A stretch of 64,000 nt of DNA from Nipponacmea schrenckii (lineage: Eukaryota > Mollusca > Gastropoda > Lottiidae): contig JAUJPP010000005.1 in assembly GCA_030562195.1 (NCBI GenBank), positions 3,596,001 to 3,660,000 on the forward strand, given 5' to 3'. The notes beneath the pieces are model-generated. The model saw nothing but the letters and a program-made list of their open reading frames with translations, did not search any database and had not been told where the DNA came from. Made by a program: the position numbers and the translations under genes. Below are positions 1 through 10,140 of this stretch, in pieces. Position 1 is the stretch's first letter; each line of letters starts with the position of its first letter.

Positions 1-41
1 TAAGAAAACCTTTTCACAGTCTCTTTAAATCCATTTTTCAG

Positions 42-2518
42 AATTACAGCACAAAGTGAACCAATATGAGACCAGAAAAAGACTTCTAAAGAAACGTTCC
101 GAGGAATTCAAAGCCATTTTGGACATGAATAATCCGAAACATTCCACCCCCAATTCTAGTGATGTGAGCTTCAACCAAAACAAGCGCAGTGCTGAATCCT
201 CCCCGGAGGAGAAGGTCAAGCGCTTCAAGATCAGCAGTTCCGAACAATTGAAGCGCATCCTACAGGCTCCCCAAAGAAGTTTGACTGGCATCCAAAATAC
301 CATAGATGATGAAGACAAACCCACATTCGTGATGGCCAAAGATTCCTTAAAACCTGGTCAAATCCTGAAAATCATTCCAAGTGAAGCTGGTGGTCAACCC
401 ATGATCATCCAAAAGACCGTGGAAGCTGATGGATCCATCTGCACCAAGACAATGGATCAACAGTCCAAAGATCTAGAGGAGTCCACAACAGAGATTGATG
501 AGAGCTTACCCAAAATCATCAGTGTGGAGTCCATCAAACAAGAAGTCATTGATGATCCTGAACCCTCGACCAGTCACTCTGGGGATGACATCCGGACTGT
601 AGCTGACATCCAGAACGTGGTAGCTAATGGACAGTCCCTGACAGAGAGGATCCTACAGTCCACGGCAGGAGAAGAAAAGGAAGCTGGTGGTGAAGATGAC
701 GAAGATGATATTGATGATGATGATCTGATGGAGACAATGGATATGTATGGAGATGATCAAGACATTGGAGTAAGTATATACTAGGGTTTAGGTATTTGGG
801 GGTTCAGTCAAGGACCAGCTGGTAGAAAGGATCCTTATGAATCTAAGTTGTTATCCTTGTAAGGTAAATTTGTTTGACCAAGTACCAGCTGATAGAAAGG
901 ATCCTTAGAAACCTAAGTTGATATCCTTGTAAGTTATAGATGTTAGACCAAGGACCAGCTGGTAGAAAGGATCCTTAGAAACCTAAGTTGATATCCTTGT
1001 AAGTTATAGATGTTAGACCAAGGACCAGCTGGTAGAAAGGATCCTTAGAAACCTAAGTTGATATCCTTGTAAGTTATAGATGTTAGACCAAGGACCAGCT
1101 GGTAGAAAGGATCCTTAGAAACCTAAGTTGATATCCTTGTAAGTTATAGATGTTAGACCAAGGACCAGCTGGTAGAAAGGATCCTTATGAACCAAAGTTG
1201 TTTCTTCCTTTCTTTATTTAATCATTAGATAAAATAATATTGATTCTTGAGATTTTGAATTCACTTTGATATAACATTAAACAACAGTAAATACAAAAAA
1301 AAGGAATAACAAAATATTTTCATTGTTTTTAATATGAATAAATAAGTGCTTGTCATGTATTTAGATTGATTTTCTAAATTTACTCAACTGTGACTTGGTT
1401 TACCAGGACTGAAATTCCTATTCAATTTGTATACATAAGTCTGGAAAACAGAGATTGATTTTGAAAACTGAATAAATAATGATCAGTCTAGTGTACTAAG
1501 ATTTGCTGTATATGTTTGATTGGCAGATCATTTTAATAAATATGAACTTAAGCTAGTCATATAATATGTTAGATCGTGAAGGGGTTATTCAATCAACCAT
1601 GAAATATTTTTTGAAATATGTGCAATAGATGCAGAATAAAACGTGAAGATCTTGGATGCCCACATTAATATGAATCCTTTCATTTCTTTTTCATTTCATT
1701 CCAATTTTCTTTCATTTCAGATGAAAGTGATCCCTGACCCAGAGAACCCCAACAGCCAGCTGATCATTTACAAGAGATCTGACGGCAAGGCAGAGACCTT
1801 TCGCTTCAGTAACAACTCAGCCATCACCCAATCAGATGACAGAAGTGAGAGTAACCAATCAGCAGATGAGAATGATAACCTATCAACCAATGAGAAAATG
1901 GATGACAACACAACAACCAATGAGAAGATAGATGACGACCTATCAACCAATGAGAAGGTAATTGACAAACAGACAGCCAATGAAAAGGAGGACAACCTAT
2001 CAACCAATGAGAAGTTGGATGACAATCTATCAACCAATGAGAAAATGGATGACAACCTATCAACCAATGAAACAGAGGATAACATCCTATCAACCAATGA
2101 AAAGGGTGATGGCAAACATTCAACCAATCAAAAAGAAGATAATGGCGACCTCAGCACCAAATATGAGCAAACTGGGGACAGTGAAAGTAAACCAGATAAA
2201 GGTTCCTCAGAAACTGCTAATCAAAATGACATCACAATTGAAAAAACATTGGAAGCATTACCAGAAACACCAAAAGGGGATTCTGGTGACCAACTGTCAG
2301 TCAAAACAGTTGGGAATAAGATCAAAAAATCGACGCCACCTGTGTTGAAAAACGAAGCCATTGACAGTACAAATGATAATTCCAATTCTGCCACGGAAAG
2401 TGAAGCTGGTTCTTTACCTCCAACCTTACTTCCTGAAGATTCAAGCAATACTCCAGACACAATACGAACTAGACGTTCCTCTAGGAAAAGAGTGGCCAAA
2501 GTCAAAGACGATCTTTGA
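42..2518 (+). CDS. 3' part of an unrecognised nuclear-type protein, two coding exons
   Basis: Two exons join in phase 0. Exon 42-769 has a pyrimidine-rich acceptor ending at 40-41 and a GTAAGT donor at 770. Exon 1721-2518 follows an acceptor at 1719-1720 and ends in TGA. The gene continues upstream of the window, so the true start is not visible. The first exon opens with a very basic, probably helical stretch (KRLLKKRSEEFKAIL), then a Ser/Lys patch with KVKRFK that looks like a nuclear localisation signal, a mixed region, and a C-terminal Asp/Glu run (DDEDDIDDDDLMETMD). The second exon starts MKVIPDPENPNSQLIIYKRS, passes through tandem decapeptides of the type DNLSTNEKMD, and ends in a basic tail (RTRRSSRKRVAKVK). 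I do not recognise the family; the upstream part may hold the defining domain. A nuclear location is inferred only from the basic motifs. I am confident it is coding and not confident of any function. Confidence 0.75.
814..1195. repeat. 70-bp tandem repeat in intron (satellite core Q type)
   Basis: About five copies with 70-bp spacing (the core recurs at 951, 1021, 1091, 1161). Each contains the palindrome ACCAGCTGGT followed by AGAAAGGATCC. The same core recurs in other arrays of this window joined to different partner sequences. Confidence 0.9.
1870..2135 (+). repeat. Coding minisatellite (about 30 bp) in the second exon
   Basis: Roughly nine imperfect copies of a unit encoding D-D-N-L-S-T-N-E-K-x, about 30 bp each, kept in frame. 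The TCAACCAATGAGAA core is almost invariant, while the variable codons encode D/E/K residues. This will be a disordered, acidic, Ser/Thr-rich segment that is likely to vary in copy number. Confidence 0.85.
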
Positions 2519-3715
2519 ATCTCCACCTCCCCTCCCCTCCCCTCCCTGAGATTCCATATTCAGTGCTATTTGACCGTATTGTTGATATCTGTATCCTTGT
2601 ATTCCCTTTTAAATAACAAATTCCCATTGACGGGGAAAGAAATCGTGGCCTTACCCTTCACAAACTGTGCTCGGTATAATACAATATACAGAATTCTAAA
2701 TAAGCTATTAGAACTGTCATAGCAAAACTTTCCCCGATTGCACACCTACTGGCATTGCCTGATTTCCATAGCCTAAAGCTAAATCAGTTACAGAAAAGTA
2801 GGACATATAATTTGTTCTATTTTTACATTTTCCTAATTGTTGAAAGGGATTTAGTTGTATGAATATTAGCCTATCATGTCAGACTCTTGAAGTTTAACTA
2901 TCTGTAGATCTTACTAGAAATCAGTCACCAGTCTAACTTGCCAAATCTTTATTGAATTGTAGACAAATTGCACATCAGCTTCTTGTTTCTGAAAAATATG
3001 ACAGATAGTTGAATAAGAGCATTATCAAGCTTTGAAGGCAATCTTTAATATATTACATATATGTATTGTTCATTTTCTATTGAAAATATTGCCGTATACC
3101 AGGCTTATTTATTTGGTTAATAGTATATCTCTCGTTTTTGGAGAAAAACTGGTGATATTTTCTGTTTCTTTGGCTTTATCAGTGATATTCTTTTATACAA
3201 TTGTTGAAAGCTGGAATTTTTTTGGACATGTTATGAAATATTTGATTAACATGTTATTAAAAATTTGATTGACATGTTATGAAATATTTGATTGACATGT
3301 TATTAAATTTTTGATTGACATGTTATGACATCTTTGATTGGCATATTATTTAAGATTTGATTGACATGTTATTAAGTATTTGTCATATGTTATGACATCT
3401 TTGATTGGCATATTATTAAATATTTGATTGACATGTAAGGATGCTTTTCACATGTTTGAATATAATAGCCTCTTTTGGACAGGAAAATTTCAATATTTGC
3501 TATATTTTTTTGCATATTACAATCTTTGCTTTTGCAAATGTGTATATTTATGCTTCTTTAAGTCTTGTCAATATTTTGATATTTATCTGATTAGATTTCA
3601 GATCTAAATTGTTCACTTATTTGTATTTTTGCTCACTTTTAGCTTAAGACACAGTCTAGTTCAAATTAGACCAAAATGTCTGAGGAGCACATATATAACA
3701 CAAGACAGTAATCAT

Positions 3716-3820
3716 GAGATAAAACACTTCTTTAATAACAAAGCACATAACCATACAATTTACACAGTGCCTGGTATAACACATGTACTTTGTTAGTAAA
3801 GAAGTGTGTTTTATCCCATA
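3716..3820. mobile_element. Short palindromic MITE-like element
   Basis: GATAAAACACTTCTTTAATA near 3718 is mirrored by TTAGTAAAGAAGTGTGTTTT near 3793, giving imperfect terminal inverted repeats of about 25 bp around a 50-60 bp core. No ORF. The form fits a non-autonomous DNA transposon, but no target-site duplication could be defined with certainty. Confidence 0.5.
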
Positions 3821-3944
3821 AATATTTTACCACTTCTTTTTATATAACTATTATATTTTTCTCCATTTTTTTGAAGCTCTATACACTTCATTATTTACCA
3901 CTTGTCTTTAGCTTCAGTTGAAAATAGACACTTCTCACCCTTAA

Positions 3945-4240
3945 ACAAGTTAAACACAAAATTTAGAGCATCGATATTTCCTAATAGTTCAAAATGAAGT
4001 CATTATTCAGCCTATATAGCCTGAAATTCTTGTTTTATTTTTGATTGATTAAACGAAGGTGCTGAAGTCAGATGTAATTGGCCTTTGATAAACAAGTTGG
4101 ACACAAAATTTAGAACATTGATATTTCCTAATAGTTCAAAATGAAGTCATTATTCAGCCTATATAGCCTAAATTCTTGTTTGATTTTTGATTGATTTAAC
4201 AAAGGTGCTGAAGTCAGATTTAAATGGCCCTTGATCCACT
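3945..4240. repeat. Direct tandem duplication, about 148 bp
   Basis: Two near-identical copies: ATTTCCTAATAGTTCAAAAT followed by GAAGTCATTATTCAGCC occurs at about 3975 and again at about 4121. They are non-coding. Confidence 0.8.
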
Positions 4241-5039
4241 AGATAAACACACAATTTCTTAAGGTGTTTCGAGTCAGAAACAACGTTACAGATAGATAGA
4301 TAAGGCTGGTGCCAAAGAAATATGTCTCAAATTTAATTGTCGGCTATTTGCAAGTTGCAAATTGCCAGCCTTGTGGGGTATAATGGTTGTTGAATTTTTT
4401 TGTATTTTGTGTATATTTGTATTTTGTATATTTGTATATTAAAATAGAATAATTGACAATAAAATGTATATCTAGTATTGGTCTTATTTCACTGGCTGAT
4501 GATTTGCTAGGGGTTTCTCAAATTGACTGCATTGTTGTCTTAAATTCTTATAAAAATTGGGATTTATTCTCTCCCTTGTTAAGAACACACGCGCATACTG
4601 TTAGGAGACCCAAGTCCTGTAATGTTGGCCATGGGCGTTTCCTAGCCCTTCCCCCCTCATCCGAAGTAGCCGAATGCAGTAAATAAATTCATTTTTTTAT
4701 TGGGAGCACCTCTACAGATACTCGGGGGAGAGGGGGTGGGGAGGGGCTTGTTACTATAACAACCCCCTCAGAGTTGTGGCTTGTAGATTTACCCCATTGG
4801 CACTAATACCCTCCCTTTTTTAGAACACATGCGCATACTATTTGGAGGCCAACACATGCGCATACTATTTGGAGGCCTATGACTGTCATGCCACAGGCTT
4901 ATTGGACAGCTTAGCTTGCGTGTTAATTGATGAGTGGGGGTGGGGACATATGACGTCACTTGTCACATGACTAAGTATCTTGGCTTGCGGCCAATAATGT
5001 CAATGAGAAGATTCAAATGATTAATATTTACTGTTTTCA

Positions 5040-5130
5040 ATGACCTCCACGTGCATTTTATGCTGTGACTCTATAAATACAACGAGTTGACGGTGGAATT
5101 TCACTGAACTTAGAAATCATCAAAGAATGG
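5040..5130 (+). promoter_or_regulatory. Conserved TATA/E-box module heading unit 1
   Basis: CACGTGCATTTTATGCTGTG and then ACTCTATAAATACAACGAG are identical in unit 2 (about 7720-7770), although flanking DNA has diverged by indels. A TATA box 30-40 bp upstream of a conserved A-rich leader (TTAGAAATCATCAAAGAATG) looks like a Pol II core promoter pointing into the tRNA-like array. The first ATG of the leader is followed at once by a stop in frame, so any transcript is probably non-coding. Confidence 0.5.
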
Positions 5131-5405
5131 ACATTTGACGGCGTAAATTTAACGGCAATAATTTAAAGCTTTTTTTTTTGGTTTTCGAATGAGTAAAAAA
5201 AAATTATAAGTTTTTTATTTTTTTTGGCAAAACCGCCTTGAGATTTTTGTTTCTTATCTATATGACTGGGTAGTTACTTATCATTTTGTGTGCGTTTTTT
5301 TTTTTGTTTGTCATTTTTTTGAGTCGTATATGCTGTATTGTGTATTGTGATTGTCATGCTTTTGTTTTGCATTAAATAATATAAATTCTTACCTTTTTAC
5401 ATTCT

Positions 5406-5490
5406 TCACAGGGGAGTCGAACTCGGGTCGACAAATTTCACCGTGCGTTTATAGTACGGACGCGCTATCGATTGAGCCATCGCAGTTGGC
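5406..5490 (-). tRNA. tRNA-like element 1 (degenerate)
   Basis: The minus strand reads GCCAACTGCGATGGCTCAAT (A-box like) and ends with GAGTTCGACTCC (B-box like). The anticodon and T stems pair poorly, so this is probably not a functional tRNA. The counterpart is at 8703-8787. Confidence 0.5.
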
Positions 5491-5706
5491 TGAAATTGAT
5501 TGGTGATTTTAACCGTCTTGTCGTTACTCAATAGCCAATATATAGAAACCAGTTGTAACTTGGTTGGGGAAAAGGAACTGGGTATTAGGATCTTAAACCA
5601 CGTGACATGATCATGTGACATGTACCGTTATCTCAGTTTTATGAATTGCCTGAAAACTACTCACTGTCAGGGTACAGGTCGTCTCCTGATCATCGTTTGT
5701 CAAGTC

Positions 5707-5777
5707 TGTCGTGGCTCAGTCGTTAGCGAGACGGTCTTGTAAGGTAGAGGTTGTGTGTTCGATTCCCACGATGGGCA
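5707..5777 (+). tRNA. tRNA-like element 2, Thr(TGT)-like
   Basis: The acceptor strands TCTGTCG and GGGCAGA pair 6 of 7. The D arm begins GTGGCTCAGTCGTTAGCGAG. The loop CTTGTAA gives a TGT anticodon, and the T arm is TGTTCGATTCCCAC. The anticodon stem has lost pairing. Confidence 0.5.
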
Positions 5778-5848
5778 GAATGATTTTTATAATTTATTAA
5801 CATTGCTGGTTCACGAGATATATCTCTTAAATCTTTCATTGGTTTCAC

Positions 5849-5922
5849 CGACCTGGCTGGTCTAGTGGTACAGGCGTCTGTCTGTCACTGCAAGGTTTGG
5901 AGTTCGAACCCCATAGAAAGAA
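5849..5922 (+). tRNA. tRNA-like element 3, Asp(GTC)-like
   Basis: The A-box-like TGGTCTAGTGGTACAGG, a loop CTGTCAC (GTC) and the B-box GAGTTCGAACC are present in the right order. Stems are largely unpaired. The unit 2 copy is at 9143-9213. Confidence 0.45.
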
Positions 5923-5994
5923 TCAGCTATCTTTTGATTATTTTCAAACTTCATGATCAGGTATATAAGCATGTAAATTGGCTTTTGTAGCATC

Positions 5995-6072
5995 GAGTCT
6001 CCGTGGCTCGGTCGGTTAGAGTGTTAGTAAAATCTCTATCTGATGGTCGTGGGTTCGATTCCCAGGAGGTCC
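5995..6072 (+). tRNA. tRNA-like element 4
   Basis: The D arm GCTCGGTCGGTTAGAGT pairs 4 of 4 with one wobble. The T arm GTGGGTTCGATTCCCAG pairs 4 of 5, and the acceptor pairs about 6 of 7 with wobbles. The anticodon region is enlarged and could hold an intron or a deletion scar, so the isotype is unclear. Confidence 0.5.
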
Positions 6073-6143
6073 AAAGTATCGATTTTAGTAAAATAGATAC
6101 AAAGGATACGAACGATATCTATTATTTCCTACACGTTTGACAT

Positions 6144-6216
6144 GACCGCGGTGGTCTAGTGGTAGAGGCGACGGTTTGAGACACAACTGGCGCGGGTTCG
6201 AACCCCGTGAAGAGCA
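6144..6216 (+). tRNA. tRNA-like element 5
   Basis: GGTCTAGTGGTAGAGG (A-box) and the fully paired T arm GCGGGTTCGAACCCCGT are clear. The acceptor stem does not close. The unit 2 copy (9438-9510) has the same T arm. Confidence 0.5.
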
Positions 6217-6287
6217 ACTGTAAAGTTTTGATAATTCAAATCTTAAGGTTACCTTTAAATATGTGTTTTAAATCGACATTTGGAACG

Positions 6288-6371
6288 GGTCTCTATGGCC
6301 TAGTCGGATGGCTGGATGGACTTGTGTCAGAACTCTGCTACGATGGTGAGGGTTCGAGACTCAAGTTGGAC
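6288..6371 (+). tRNA. tRNA-like element 6, long variable region
   Basis: TATGGCCTAGTCGGATGG (A-box) and GGGTTCGAGACTC (B-box), separated as in class II (Ser/Leu type) tRNAs. A 70-76 codon ORF runs through this stretch in both units, but it is an accident of the conserved DNA. Confidence 0.4.
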
Positions 6372-6439
6372 AGGGATTTTGAGAAAAATTCCGCATGTCT
6401 GCCCAATCACTTCATTGACAGAGGTTCTCTAAAGTAACA

Positions 6440-6600
6440 AATCAGAGTCCAATCTCTGATGCTTGGTTGAGGCGTTGGGCCTGCCGCAGGCAAGACAGTT
6501 AGAATAGAGAGAACGAGGGTCAAAGAGGAAGAGAGAGGGTCCAACAGGGGCCCGGGTTCCCTAACTGTCTAAAAGAGAGTGGAGGGAGGAAGATAGTTAC
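6440..6600 (+). other. Purine-rich inverted-repeat spacer, conserved between units
   Basis: CCTGCCGCAGG forms a small hairpin, and AGACAGTTAG (about 6492) is matched by CTAACTGTCT (about 6561). The purine-rich loop (AGAGAGAACGAGGGTCAAAG) is nearly identical in unit 2, where one arm has a single mismatch. Confidence 0.55.
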
Positions 6601-6654
6601 TAACTATAGTAGGTTTTTACTTTGAACTTTAAATATGACTTACATACACATTTT

Positions 6655-6752
6655 TGGACCCGGCCTGTTTGGCCGTGATCGTAGAGATGTTTATCCCTCC
6701 CTACATTTTTCTATCGTTCAAACGTCCCGGGTTCGAATCCCACTCAAACCCA
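6655..6752 (+). tRNA. tRNA-like element 7 (weak)
   Basis: GGCCTGTTTGGCCGTGATCG could be a degraded D arm. The B-box CGGGTTCGAATCCC is intact. It is longer than a tRNA (about 98 nt), so the 5' boundary is uncertain. The copy is at 9949-10046. Confidence 0.35.
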
Positions 6753-6845
6753 ACTTTCGGTTTTTAAATATCTAGCCAGATATTTTGCAGATCGTACCTC
6801 AGATTTGTTTCAGGCTGGGGTAAAGTCAACAGCCTAGGATGTCTT

Positions 6846-6926
6846 ACCACCCATGGGATTCGAACCCACGCATTTCGCCACTCCGTGGCTTTAAGTTGAC
6901 TAACTAACCCATTGGGCCAGCTCGTC
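6846..6926 (-). tRNA. tRNA-like element 8, Ser-type with variable arm
   Basis: The minus strand begins GACGAGCTGGCCCAATGGGT, very close to animal tRNA-Ser. It has a perfect variable-arm hairpin GCCAC-GGA-GTGGC and the T arm GTGGGTTCGAATCCCAT (5 of 5 pairs). The anticodon loop reads CTTAAAG instead of a Ser anticodon, and the acceptor 3' side no longer matches. Confidence 0.55.
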
Positions 6927-7014
6927 GAACTAAGAATTGTGAATTTTTATCCATTATAACTGTAACCTTAAGATTTAGTAATGTAAAATTACTTAATAAG
7001 CAGTTTTTGTTAAA

Positions 7015-7089
7015 GACACGCCATCCATGGGAACCGAACCCAGGTCTCTCGCCCTTCAGACCAACGCTCTACCACTGAGCCATCATGTC
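7015..7089 (-). tRNA. tRNA-like element 9, Phe(GAA)-like
   Basis: The minus strand acceptor GACATG pairs with CGTGTC (one G-U). The D stem GCTC/GAGC is perfect around AGTGGTA. The loop CTGAAGG gives GAA with T33, and the T arm is TGGGTTCGGTTCCCA. It is the best cloverleaf of unit 1. Confidence 0.6.
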
Positions 7090-7354
7090 CGTCAACAAAG
7101 CGGATTATTTATTCGATATACCCATAGCCCCCTAACGGTTTAAATTATGTAAAATAACTTCTAAGTTTTTCTCCGAGTTGGATTCTACTGTACAACAGTT
7201 TTACTAAGAGAGTTCAATGAAAATCTAAAAAATAGTAGCTGGTCTATTTTTTATTTTTATCCTGGTTCGCTTAATGCCTGACGAATGGTGCTCCAAGTTA
7301 TTACAAGGATCAAAAAAAGGAAGAACTGCTAATAAATCAATTTAATTCAAGTCA

Positions 7355-7432
7355 ATTCTTCACCTGGGACTCGAACCCATGACTACAATAATAGGATCAA
7401 CAAAATCTAACTGAATGATCAAGGTGAAAAGC
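7355..7432 (-). tRNA. tRNA-like element 10
   Basis: The minus strand has an acceptor pair TTTCACC/GGTGAAG, a D stem GATC/GATT and a T arm TGGGTTCGAGTCCCA. The middle (TTGTTGATCCTATTATTG) does not form a standard anticodon arm. Confidence 0.45.
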
Positions 7433-7699
7433 ACGTGCGCTGTGTTCACCAGTAGCCGCGGATGATATGTCTTACTTGGATTAACCAGGCACTTGTTAAA
7501 AGACACCTCGGTTGGTTAATAACCAGATCAAACAAATAAGGAAGAAGCCATTCCTATGTCTTGTGCCGACATATTTGATATGACTTATTTATTGGACAGT
7601 TTAGCTTACGTTGTAATTAATGGGTGGGGGGGGGGAGTGTTGACTAAGTATCTTGGCCTGCTGCCAATAATGTCGTTGAGGAGATTCTCAGATGATTAA

Positions 7700-7800
7700 A
7701 ATTTACTGGTTTAATGACCGTCACGTGCATTTTATGCTGTGACTCTATAAATACAACGAGTTGACGGTGGAATATCATTGAACTTAGAAATCATCAAAGA
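7700..7800 (+). promoter_or_regulatory. Conserved TATA/E-box module heading unit 2
   Basis: CACGTGCATTTTATGCTGTG and CTATAAATACAACGAG are repeated without change from unit 1, followed by the same leader, TTAGAAATCATCAAAGAATG. Conservation is sharper here than in the immediate flanks. Confidence 0.5.
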
Positions 7801-8702
7801 ATGGACGATTGATGGCGTAAATTAAAAGGCAACAATCTATAGCTTTTTGGGAGTTTTTGAACGGGGAAAAACGTTAATTTTGCGATAGCTCTTTATGACT
7901 GGTTTTAATTCGCGATTATTTTTTCCTTTTTTTTTTCATAACAGTACATTTTTCCGGTACATTTGCATATGCATAGTTCTTAATTGACAAAGGTAATTTT
8001 GTTTTATCGCATTTGGCTTAGTTTTAGTCTGTAACTTTAATCTAAGAACAAGGATTTAATTTCATTTTTTGGGGCAAATTTTAATGATTTATTTTTGCAT
8101 ATTAAAATAATTTTATTTCGAAATTTAAAAATGATTTAAATTAAAATTAATTTTTTAATTTACATTTTTCGACTTATTTAAATGTTTTATTTCAATATTT
8201 TTTAATGATTTATTTTCGATAAATTTTTTTAATGACAAATTCCGAGACATTTCAACATTTTTAATGACATTTCTCGAAGTATTTTTATGACATAAAATGT
8301 GAATTATTCATTTCTATGTATTTTGAAAACAAATTTGAGATACAAGTGTTCAGTTCCTGAGAAGAGAGCGGGATAGATGAAAATTTAACGTTTTGAGTTA
8401 TGATTTTTTTTACCCAAAAATGATATCTTTTCAGTACAACTTAAAAAAAATTTATTTTTTCTAACTTAGCATTTTTGTTTTCTTGAAAGGGTGGTTTTTT
8501 TTTTGGTTTTTTTTTTTGCAAAACGGCCCTGTAATTTTTATTACTTTTCAATGTGACTTGGTTGTTAATTATCACTTTTTGAGATATCTTTTTTTTTTTG
8601 TCTTTTTATTATATGTTTATGTATTATTTATTATGTATTGTGATTGTGTATGTTTGGATTGTGTGCATTAAATAATATAAATTCTTACCTTTTTACATTC
8701 TT

Positions 8703-8787
8703 CACAGGGGAGTCGAACTCGGGTCGGCAAATCTTCCCGCACTGTTAATCGTACGGGCACGCTATCGATTGAGCCATCGCAGTTGGC
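8703..8787 (-). tRNA. tRNA-like element 1, unit 2 copy
   Basis: Same A-box and B-box as 5406-5490, with changes concentrated in the anticodon region (GTACGATTAACAGTGCGGG on the minus strand). Confidence 0.5.
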
Positions 8788-8998
8788 TGAGATTGTTGGT
8801 GATTTTAACCGTCTGGTCGTTACTCAATAGCCAATATATAGAAACCAGTTGTAGCTTGGTTCGGAAAAGGAACTGGGTATTAGGATCTTAAACCACGTGA
8901 CATGACCACGTGACATGTACCGTTATCTCAGTTTTATGAATTGCCTGAAAACTACTCACTCTCAGGGTACAGGTCGTCAGCTGATCAACGTTTGTCAA

Positions 8999-9073
8999 GT
9001 CTGTCGTGGCTCAGTCGTTAGCGAGACTGACTTGTAAGGTAGATGTTGTGGGTTCGATTCCTACGTTGGGCAG
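8999..9073 (+). tRNA. tRNA-like element 2, unit 2 copy, Thr(TGT)-like
   Basis: CTTGTAA loop. The T arm GTGGGTTCGATTCCTAC now pairs 5 of 5 with one wobble, better than in unit 1. The anticodon stem is unpaired. Confidence 0.5.
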
Positions 9074-9142
9074 AATGCTTTTTATAATTTATTAACGTTG
9101 CTGGTTCACGAGATATATCTCTTAAATCTTTCATTGTCTTCA

Positions 9143-9213
9143 TCGACTTGGTGGTCTAGTGGTACAGGTGTCTGTCTGTCACTGCAAGGTTTGGGGTTCA
9201 ATCCTCATGGAAT
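9143..9213 (+). tRNA. tRNA-like element 3, unit 2 copy, Asp(GTC)-like
   Basis: GGTGGTCTAGTGGTACAGG and the loop CTGTCAC are retained. The B-box has become GGGGTTCAATCC. Confidence 0.45.
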
Positions 9214-9288
9214 GAATGAGCCATCTTTTGAATATTTTCAAACTTCCTTATCAGCTATATAACCATGTAAATTGGCTGCTGTAGCATC

Positions 9289-9366
9289 GAGTCTCCGTGG
9301 CTTGGTCGGTTAGAGTGTTGGTAATATCTCTATTTGATGGTCGTGGGTTCGATTCCCAGAAGGTCC
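9289..9366 (+). tRNA. tRNA-like element 4, unit 2 copy
   Basis: GTGGCTTGGTCGGTTAGAGT and GTGGGTTCGATTCCCAG are present. The same oversized anticodon region is kept. Confidence 0.5.
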
Positions 9367-9437
9367 GAGGTATAGATTTTAGTAAAATAGATACAAAGGA
9401 TACGAACGATATCTATTATTTCCTCCATGTTTGACAT

Positions 9438-9510
9438 GACCACGGTGGTCTAGTGGTAGAGGCGACGGTTTGAGACACAATTGGCGCGGGTTCGAACCCC
9501 GTGAAGAGCA
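9438..9510 (+). tRNA. tRNA-like element 5, unit 2 copy
   Basis: Nearly identical to 6144-6216, including the fully paired T arm GCGGGTTCGAACCCCGT. Confidence 0.5.
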
Positions 9511-9581
9511 ACTGTAAAGTTTTGATAATTCAAATCTTAAGGTTACCTTTAAATATGTGTTTTAAATCGACATTTGGAACG

Positions 9582-9665
9582 GGTCTCTATGGCCTAGTCG
9601 GATGGCTGGATGGACTTGTGTCAGAACTCTGCTACGATGGTGAGGGTTCGAGACTCAAGTTGGAC
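9582..9665 (+). tRNA. tRNA-like element 6, unit 2 copy
   Basis: Identical to 6288-6371 over its whole length as far as I can see. Confidence 0.4.
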
Positions 9666-9948
9666 AGGGATTTTGAGAAAAATTCCGCATGTCTGCCCAA
9701 ATCTCTTCATTGACAGAGGTTCTCTAAAGTAACAAATCAGAGTCCAATCTCTGATGCTTGGTTGAGGCGTTGGGCCTGCCGCAGGCAAGACAGTTACAAT
9801 AGAGAGAACGAGGGTCAAAGAGGAAGAGAGAGGGTCAAACAGGGGCCCGGGTTCCCTAACTGTCTAAAAGAGAGTGGAGGGAGGAAGATAGTTACTAACT
9901 ATAATAGGTTTTTACTTTGAACTTTAAATATGACTTACATACACATTT

Positions 9949-10046
9949 TTGGACCCGGCCTGTTTGGCCGTGATCGTAGAGATGTTTATCCCTCCCTACA
10001 TTTTTCTATCGTTCAAACGTCCCGGGTTCGATTCCCACTCAAACCC
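9949..10046 (+). tRNA. tRNA-like element 7, unit 2 copy (weak)
   Basis: Differs from 6655-6752 by about one base (GGGTTCGATTCCC instead of GGGTTCGAATCCC), which keeps the B-box consensus. Confidence 0.35.
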
Positions 10047-10140
10047 AACTTTCGGTTTTTAAATATCTAGCCAGATATTTTGCAGATCGTACCTCAGATT
10101 TGTTTCAGGCTGGGGTAAAGTCAACAGCCTAGGATGTCTT

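Larger units (their letters stand above)
2519..4890. other. 3' UTR and intergenic AT-rich sequence, no gene seen
   Basis: After the stop at 2518 comes a C-rich run, then AT-rich sequence without coding potential. It holds a minisatellite built on TTTGATTGACATGTTAT (about 3230-3440), a palindromic element (3716-3820), a direct duplication of about 148 bp (3945-4240) and a 27-bp tandem duplication (about 4824-4880). An AATAAA lies at 4458-4463, but I cannot tie it to a transcript. Confidence 0.6.
4890..7480. other. tRNA-like array, unit 1 (TATA module plus 10 tRNA-like sequences)
   Basis: First of two tandem copies. The 5' module (4890-5170) carries a CRE palindrome TGACGTCA (4951), an E-box CACGTG and CTATAAATA. 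After about 230 bp of T-rich DNA come ten tRNA-like sequences of about 70-95 nt: plus strand at 5707, 5849, 5995, 6144, 6288 and 6655; minus strand at 5406, 6846, 7015 and 7355. They are not copies of one tRNA: they resemble Thr, Asp, Ser and Phe types and others, all recognised by B-box (GGTTCRANTCC) and A-box (TGGCTCAGTNGGTAG) motifs. Identity to unit 2 is very high from 6207 to 7000. I know of no described element with this architecture. It could be a decaying nuclear tRNA gene cluster, or a Pol II- or Pol III-transcribed array of tRNA-derived RNAs. Confidence 0.75.

Noticed and set aside
840..1190. U12-type 5' splice-site word ATATCCTT repeated in the intron minisatellite
   Set aside because: It is part of the 70-bp satellite unit that occurs elsewhere out of splicing context; the intron already has good GT-AG sites.
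6207..6437. Conserved 70-76 codon ORF in both tRNA-like units
   Set aside because: It runs through tRNA-like element 6 and is conserved only because the DNA unit is duplicated; the ends differ by frameshift between copies.
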